NCBI GenBank assembly: GCA_036563505.1
Contig: DATCMH010000025.1
Span: 1-64,000, forward strand
DNA: 64,000 nucleotides
Direction of reading: 5' to 3'
Source: DATCMH01 sp036563505
Lineage (GTDB): Bacteria; Pseudomonadota; Alphaproteobacteria; Rhizobiales; Beijerinckiaceae
A program made the position numbers and the translations under genes. Position 1 is the first letter of the stretch, and each line of letters opens with the position of its first letter. The notes below the pieces were generated by a model. The model saw only the letters and a program-made list of their open reading frames with translations. It had not been told where the DNA came from and did no database searches. Below are positions 59,622-64,000 of this stretch, piece by piece.

Positions 59622-60143
59622 ATGACGAAGCTCCCCGTCCAGTTCCGGCTCAACGACTCCGACCGGGCCGCCTTCGTCGATCCGGCCGATAACCTGCTCA
59701 CCACCCTGCGGCGCGGTCTCGGTGACTTCGCGCCGAAATACGGCTGCGGCCAGGGCACCTGCGGCGTCTGTACGGTGCTCATCGACGGCGAGCCGCATCT
59801 GAGCTGCCTCACGCTCGCCGTGGCTTGCGAGGGCAGGGCCGTCGAGACGGCGTCAGGAATGGCCGACGGTCCGAACCTGCATCCGCTCCAGGCCGCCTTC
59901 ATGGAGCATTTCGCCGCCCAGTGCGGCTTCTGCACCCCCGGGATGCTCACCGCCGCCCGGGCGCTCCTCGCCAAGAACCCGAATCCGACGCGCGAGGAGG
60001 TGGTGGAGGGCATCGCCGGAAACATCTGCCGCTGCACGGGCTACGAGCCGATCATCGCGGCGATCTTGTCCGTGGCCGGCATACGCCGTCAGGATCGCGG
60101 CCAAGCCAGCGGCGAGGATCGCCGCGAGATCTGGCACGGGTGA
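59622..60143 (+). CDS. Molybdenum hydroxylase [2Fe-2S] subunit (CoxS-like)
   Basis: A 173-residue small subunit with two [2Fe-2S] clusters. The plant-type ferredoxin cysteines are 42, 47, 50 and 62 (YGCGQGTCGVCTVLID, HLSC). The second set is Cys101, Cys104, Cys136 and Cys138 (QCGFCTPGML, NICRCTGYEPI). Length is normal. The C-terminal 20 residues are a charged tail. Its start at 59622 depends on the GGAGGGGG of repeat C. The large subunit gene overlaps its stop. Confidence 0.93.
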   Translation: MTKLPVQFRLNDSDRAAFVDPADNLLTTLRRGLGDFAPKYGCGQGTCGVCTVLIDGEPHLSCLTLAVACEGRAVETASGMADGPNLHPLQAAFMEHFAAQCGFCTPGMLTAARALLAKNPNPTREEVVEGIAGNICRCTGYEPIIAAILSVAGIRRQDRGQASGEDRREIWHG

Positions 60144-60154
60144 GGGAGACGCAA

Positions 60155-61915
60155 GTGCTCGAGTTCCGCAAGGATGTCTTCGCCGACGAGCGCGACGACG
60201 ATCTCAACGTCGTCGGCAAGGGCCTGCAGCGTCAGGACATGCCCGGTCACGTCACCGGACGGACGCGCTTCTTCGACGACCACGCTTTCGAGGGATTGCT
60301 CCATCTCAAGGTGGTGCGAAGCCCGCATCATCACGCCCGGATCCGCAGCATCGACGTTTCGGCCGCGGCGCGGGCGCCGGGCGTGAAGCGGGTGCTGCGC
60401 GGGGCCGACGTGCCCGTGAACAAGAACACGCTGCTCAGCCTCATCAACTTCGGCAAGGACGACGAGCCGACGCTGGCCGTCGACAAGGTCCGCTACAAGG
60501 GCGAGCCGGTCGTCGCCATCATCGCCGAGACCGAGGCGGCGGCCTTAGCCGCCCGAAACCTCGTCCGGGTCGACTACGATCCCTTGCCCGCCATCTTCGA
60601 CGTCGAGGAAGCGCTCAAGCCGGGCGCCCCCGTCGTCAACGAGACCTATCCCCACAACCATTTCGAGTATCACGAGAAGTACGATCACCAGAAGCTTCGC
60701 TTCGGCGACCCGGAACGGGCCCTCCGCGAGGCCGACATCGTGCTCGAAGAGCGCTATCAGATGTCGCCCATCGAGCACGCGCCGACGGAGACGAACGGCT
60801 CGATCGCCGCACCGGAGCACAACGACCGCTTCATCGTTCATTCCTGCGCGCAAGGGCTGTTCTTCTCGCTCGGCACCACGGCCAAGATCCTGAACCTGGA
60901 GTCGAACCGGCTGCATTTCGTCGGCGGCACGGTGGGCGGCGGTTTCGGCGGCAAGGTCGACACCCTGACCGAGCCCCTCGCGGTGCTCGGCGCCATGCTG
61001 ACCGGGCGCCCGGTCCGCTATGTGCTCGATCGCGAGGAGGAGATGCTCTACGGCTCGCCGCGCGGCGCCGAGCGCATCTACATCAAGGATGGCGTGCGCC
61101 GGGACGGGCGGATCATCGCCCGGCACATCCGCAGCTACTTCGACGCGGGCGCCTATACGCGGCTGTCGAGCTACGCGGGCATCAAATGCACGGCCCACAT
61201 CCCGGGGCCTTACACGATCCCGAACGTCTCGTCCGACGTCCACGTCGTCTACACCAACCGGTGCCCCTCGACCGCCATGCGCGGGTTCGGGGTCACGGCG
61301 GTCGATTTCGCGCTCGAGGTCCAGATGGACAAGCTCGCGCACGCGGTCGGCATGGACCCGATGGAATTCCGGATCCTCAACGCCTACCGTGACGGGGACA
61401 TGAAGCCGCACCGGCGCGTGGCCAAGAACACGGCCCTGATCGAGTGCGTGCAGGTCGCGGCCGAGAAGGCGAACTGGCCGATCTCGGCGGAGGCCAAGCG
61501 GCAATCCTCGCTCCAGGGCGGGGCCGGCGAGCGGGCCGCGATCCCGGCAACCCCCATCGACGAGCGCGGCCGCATCGGGCGGCCGGAAACCCGCACCGCC
61601 GCGTCGCACCAGGTGTTGCCCGCGGGCACGCAGCGCATCCCGCTCAGCAAGGAGCCGGTGATGGAGGGCGCGCGGGACAATCGGGCGGCGCCGGCGGCAG
61701 TGCCCCGCTACGAGGCCGGCCGTCCGGCGGCCGCGCCGCCCATCCCCGCACCGGCCTCCCCGCCGGCTCCCGTATACCAGCCCTTGCCGATGTCGGCTCC
61801 GATGAGCCAGCCGGTGGCCGCTTCGGCACCTCCGCCGCCACCACCCGCTCCGCCCTCCCAGGCGCAGCACGGCGCGATGCGCTTCTCGTCCGTCTTCGGC
61901 ACGCGGAGGCGCTGA
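60155..61915 (+). CDS. Molybdenum hydroxylase large subunit, N-terminal half (CoxL-like) with Pro-rich tail
   Basis: A 586-residue protein. It covers the first part of a CoxL/XdhB-type subunit: the aldehyde-oxidase a/b hammerhead (RQDMPGHVTGRTRFFDDH), the glycine loop GGTVGGGFGGK (257-267) and STAMRGFGVTAV. Homology stops near Trp441. The remaining 145 residues are a Pro/Ala-rich tail (PAPASPPAPVYQPLPMS). The rest of the cofactor domain is a separate gene at 61917. Preferred start is GTG at 60155 after AGGGAGAC; a GTG at 60140 overlaps the CoxS stop. A heterodimer with the next product is expected. Confidence 0.85.
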   Translation: MLEFRKDVFADERDDDLNVVGKGLQRQDMPGHVTGRTRFFDDHAFEGLLHLKVVRSPHHHARIRSIDVSAAARAPGVKRVLRGADVPVNKNTLLSLINFGKDDEPTLAVDKVRYKGEPVVAIIAETEAAALAARNLVRVDYDPLPAIFDVEEALKPGAPVVNETYPHNHFEYHEKYDHQKLRFGDPERALREADIVLEERYQMSPIEHAPTETNGSIAAPEHNDRFIVHSCAQGLFFSLGTTAKILNLESNRLHFVGGTVGGGFGGKVDTLTEPLAVLGAMLTGRPVRYVLDREEEMLYGSPRGAERIYIKDGVRRDGRIIARHIRSYFDAGAYTRLSSYAGIKCTAHIPGPYTIPNVSSDVHVVYTNRCPSTAMRGFGVTAVDFALEVQMDKLAHAVGMDPMEFRILNAYRDGDMKPHRRVAKNTALIECVQVAAEKANWPISAEAKRQSSLQGGAGERAAIPATPIDERGRIGRPETRTAASHQVLPAGTQRIPLSKEPVMEGARDNRAAPAAVPRYEAGRPAAAPPIPAPASPPAPVYQPLPMSAPMSQPVAASAPPPPPPAPPSQAQHGAMRFSSVFGTRRR

Positions 61916-61916
61916 G

Positions 61917-62993
61917 ATGGCCCGGCACGAAGGACGGGGCATGGCCTCGGTGAACTACCCGATCGGGATGAACCTCGGCGGCGACCCGAGCCAGGCGCTC
62001 ATCCATTCGAACCCTGACGGCAAGTTCACGGTGGCGCTCTCGGCCATCGACCTCGGCCAGGGCATGAAGCAGGTCACCCGGCAGCTCGCGGCCGAGACGC
62101 TCGGCGTGCCGGTGGAAGACGTCTATGTCGACACCGCGGACAGCGACACCGGCCCTCACGACATGGGCAGCTTCGCGTCGCGCGGAACCCACCGCATGGG
62201 GAACGCCGTGATCGCGGCCGCCCGGGAGGCGCGCGGCGTCCTGCTCGAAGCCGCGGCGGAAGAGCTCGAAGTGGAAGCCGCCGATCTCGTCACCGACGGG
62301 CGCGGCAACATCCATGTCCGAGGCGCGCCGTCGCGAACGATCACCGTGAAGGCCGCCTCTCAGGCGGGCCAGTTCAAGCAGGGCAAGACCATCGCGGGGC
62401 GCGGCATCTTCCTGATCCCGCTCTCGGCCGTCGATCCCGAGACGGGTGAGATGAACCCCAACACCGCTTTCGCCCACGCCTGCCTCGTCGCCGACGTCTC
62501 GGTCGATGACGAGACCGGCGAGGTCGAGGTCCTCAGGATGACGAGCAGCTACGAGCTCGGCCGGGTGATCAACCCGAGGATGGTCGAGCAGCAGCTCGTC
62601 GGCGGCGCCTGGATGGGCGTCAGCCACGCCCTCTACGAGACGCCCGAGCCCTACTATCCCAACCCCGACCACGGGCCGCGCGACTTCAACGAGTACCTGA
62701 TGCCGGGGCCGGGCGACATCGCGCCCTACCACGTCACCATCCTGGAACGGCCGGCGCCCGACGGTCCGTTCGGCGGCAAGGGTCCGGGGGAGATGTGCGC
62801 CAACCCGGTCCTGCCCGCCATCGCGAATGCCGTGTTCAACGCGGTCGGCGTGCGGGTCGACGATCTTCCGATCACGCCCGAGAAGATCCTGCGCGGCATC
62901 AAGGCGAACGGCGGGGTGCGGCCGCAGGCGCGGCGCGGCGGTCCGCCCGCGTGGGGCGAGCCCACTTCCGGGGGGCCACAACCTTGGCGCTGA
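61917..62993 (+). CDS. Molybdenum hydroxylase large subunit, C-terminal half (CoxL-like)
   Basis: A 358-residue protein equal to the last part of the large subunit. It begins MARHEGRGMASVNYPIGMN, where intact homologues continue from the first half, and has DLGQGMKQVTRQLAAETL, GSFASRGTHRMGNAV and the catalytic-base segment GGKGPGEMCANPV with Glu292. The ATG lies one base after the TGA of the N-terminal half (TGAGATG), so re-initiation by the same ribosome is likely. A short Pro/Arg tail ends it. Confidence 0.86.
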   Translation: MARHEGRGMASVNYPIGMNLGGDPSQALIHSNPDGKFTVALSAIDLGQGMKQVTRQLAAETLGVPVEDVYVDTADSDTGPHDMGSFASRGTHRMGNAVIAAAREARGVLLEAAAEELEVEAADLVTDGRGNIHVRGAPSRTITVKAASQAGQFKQGKTIAGRGIFLIPLSAVDPETGEMNPNTAFAHACLVADVSVDDETGEVEVLRMTSSYELGRVINPRMVEQQLVGGAWMGVSHALYETPEPYYPNPDHGPRDFNEYLMPGPGDIAPYHVTILERPAPDGPFGGKGPGEMCANPVLPAIANAVFNAVGVRVDDLPITPEKILRGIKANGGVRPQARRGGPPAWGEPTSGGPQPWR

Positions 62994-63868
62994 GGACGAC
63001 GGTCGCCGGCATCTCGAGCCCGGAGGCGCTCGCTGAGGCGCTTCGATCGGCGATGTACCTCGCCGACGACGGCATCGCGACGGCCGGCTATCTCGCGCTC
63101 GCGCTGGGCAAGCCGCTCCTGCTCGAAGGCGCGCCGGGCGTCGGCAAGACGGAAGCTGCCAAGGCCCTCTCCGGGATCCTCGGCCGGCAGCTTATCCGCC
63201 TTCAGTGCTTCGAGGGCATCGACGCCTCGGCCGCGCTCTACGAATGGAACTACCCGCGCCAGATGCTGGCGATCCGGCAGGCGAGGGAGGATCAGCCCCT
63301 CGACATCTACCGGGACGACTTCCTCATCGAGCGGCCGATGCTCACCGCTCTGCGACGGCCCGAGTCGACGGTGCTCCTCATCGACGAGATCGACCGCTCC
63401 GACCACGAGTTCGAGGCCTTCCTGCTCGAGTTCCTCTCCGACTTCTCGATCTCCATCCCGGAGCGCGGAACGCTGCGGGCGGCGGAACGTCCTGTCGTCG
63501 TCCTCACCTCGAACCGGACCCGCGAGCTGCACGAAGCGCTGCGGCGGCGCTGCGTCTACCACTACATCGCCTACCCGGAGCCGGAGCGGGAGGCGCAGAT
63601 CATCATGATGCGCTCGTCCGCCGTCGCGGAGAGCACCGCACGCGCCGTCGTCGCGGCGGTCGGGCGCCTGCGACAAGAGCCCTTGGCGAAGCCTCCCGGC
63701 GTCGCGGAGGCCGTGGACTGGGCGGAAGCGGCGACCGCGCTTGCGCAGAGCGGCGCGCCCTGGCCGGAAGCGTTCAGGCGCGCGCTCGGCGCCGCCATCA
63801 AGGACGAGGAGGACATGGCGCATTTGCGACCGCGCCTTCCCGTCTTCATCCCGGGGCTCGCGGCATGA
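62984..63868 (+). CDS. MoxR-family AAA+ ATPase (CoxD-like)
   Basis: A 294-residue AAA+ protein, with Walker A GAPGVGKT (49-56), Walker B VLLIDEIDRSDHEFEAFLLE and sensor-type LTSNRTRELHEALRRRCVYH. MoxR/CoxD proteins act as chaperone-like motors that mature the molybdenum hydroxylase, usually with a vWA partner. The TTG at 62984 overlaps the CoxL-C end and follows a GGGGGG run; an ATG at 63053 is a shorter option. The expected CoxE partner would lie past the window edge. Confidence 0.9.
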   Translation: MALRTTVAGISSPEALAEALRSAMYLADDGIATAGYLALALGKPLLLEGAPGVGKTEAAKALSGILGRQLIRLQCFEGIDASAALYEWNYPRQMLAIRQAREDQPLDIYRDDFLIERPMLTALRRPESTVLLIDEIDRSDHEFEAFLLEFLSDFSISIPERGTLRAAERPVVVLTSNRTRELHEALRRRCVYHYIAYPEPEREAQIIMMRSSAVAESTARAVVAAVGRLRQEPLAKPPGVAEAVDWAEAATALAQSGAPWPEAFRRALGAAIKDEEDMAHLRPRLPVFIPGLAA

Positions 63869-63880
63869 GCGGGCGCGTCC

Positions 63881-64000
63881 GTCTCCTCCTCCACCCATCT
63901 CGGGCTTGCCCGAGATGGGCAGAGATGCGCCCAGGTCGGGAACACCCGACCTGGGTGGGGAGGGGGACCGCCCGAAGGGCGGTGGAGGGGGCTGTTCCAC
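63881..64000. repeat. Palindromic intergenic repeat, family C, copy 3 (cut by window edge)
   Basis: After the MoxR stop the last 120 bases carry TCTCCTCCTCCACCCATCTC and a hairpin CATCTCGGGCTTGCCCGAGATG, another hairpin CCAGGTCGGGAACACCCGACCTGG, and the terminal box GACCGCCCGAAGGGCGGTGG AGGGGGC found in copies 1 and 2. The middle differs from those copies, and the element may continue beyond the window. Confidence 0.7.

Noticed and set aside
60155..62993. Large-subunit pair as a frameshifted pseudogene
   Set aside because: The second half has its own ATG one base after the first stop, keeps all active-site residues, and the Pro-rich tail is a long coherent frame. A sequencing indel cannot be fully excluded and is listed as a check.
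63865..64000. Possible start of a vWA (CoxE) gene overlapping the MoxR stop
   Set aside because: The ATGA overlap is suggestive, but the frame runs directly into repeat C and shows no vWA motif before the window ends.

Overview
The window reads as chromosomal DNA of a high-GC alphaproteobacterium of the order Hyphomicrobiales (Rhizobiales), probably near the Methylobacteriaceae or a neighbouring family. The evidence is the gene order pdxJ-acpS-lepB-rnc-era-recO-parC, the blocks nrdR-ribD-ribE-ribH-nusB-thiL and DUF177-plsX-fabH-ihfA-merR, the MarR regulator LdtR beside an L,D-transpeptidase, a DUF6894 protein, a HWE-type kinase with a single-domain receiver, and palindromic intergenic repeats of the kind common in such genomes. 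The family placement is inference from gene content only.

Region 1 (1 to about 34 kb) is mostly housekeeping: vitamin B6, CoA/ACP, signal peptidase, RNA and DNA processing, heme (hemB), threonine deamination, cell-wall remodelling (ldtR and an L,D-transpeptidase), glyA, riboflavin synthesis, thiamine kinase, a membrane H+-pyrophosphatase, BamE, a cytochrome bc1 assembly chaperone and fatty-acid initiation. Several very small membrane proteins sit between these genes. Two families of long palindromic or mosaic intergenic repeats (called A and B here) occur only in this part.

Region 2 (about 34.4 to 39.7 kb) is accessory: a glutathione transferase, a two-subunit aconitase-X enzyme (candidate cis-3-hydroxyproline dehydratase), a DUF6894 protein, a NUDIX hydrolase, and a GAF/HWE sensor followed by a lone receiver. 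The sensor lacks the expected N-box asparagine.

Region 3 (about 39.8 to 63.9 kb, all on the + strand, mostly with overlapping start and stop codons) looks like one large catabolic and uptake locus. It begins with a GntR/FadR-type regulator preceded by a perfect 13-bp palindrome. It then encodes an SDR dehydrogenase, a dihydroxyacetophenone-dioxygenase-like cupin, a taurine/nitrate-type ABC importer, an iron-type alcohol dehydrogenase, a complete branched-chain-amino-acid-type (Liv) ABC importer whose second ATPase is fused to a Tm-1-like (UPF0261) domain, the matching TIM-barrel partner, a giant flotillin-like protein with 44-residue hendecad repeats, two tandem SRPBCC (CoxG-like) proteins, a three-component molybdenum hydroxylase with a split large subunit, and a MoxR ATPase. 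A third repeat family (C) occurs three times, only inside this locus, and in one case appears to supply the ribosome binding site of the small hydroxylase subunit.

The best candidate for an undescribed system is 48.6 to 63.9 kb: import machinery covalently tied to the Tm-1/TIM-barrel pair, a membrane scaffold of the flotillin type, and a CoxMSL-like hydroxylase with maturation factors. The substrate cannot be read from sequence; an aromatic or heterocyclic compound is only a guess from the cupin and hydroxylase families. No rRNA, tRNA, CRISPR array, prophage or transposase gene was recognised.
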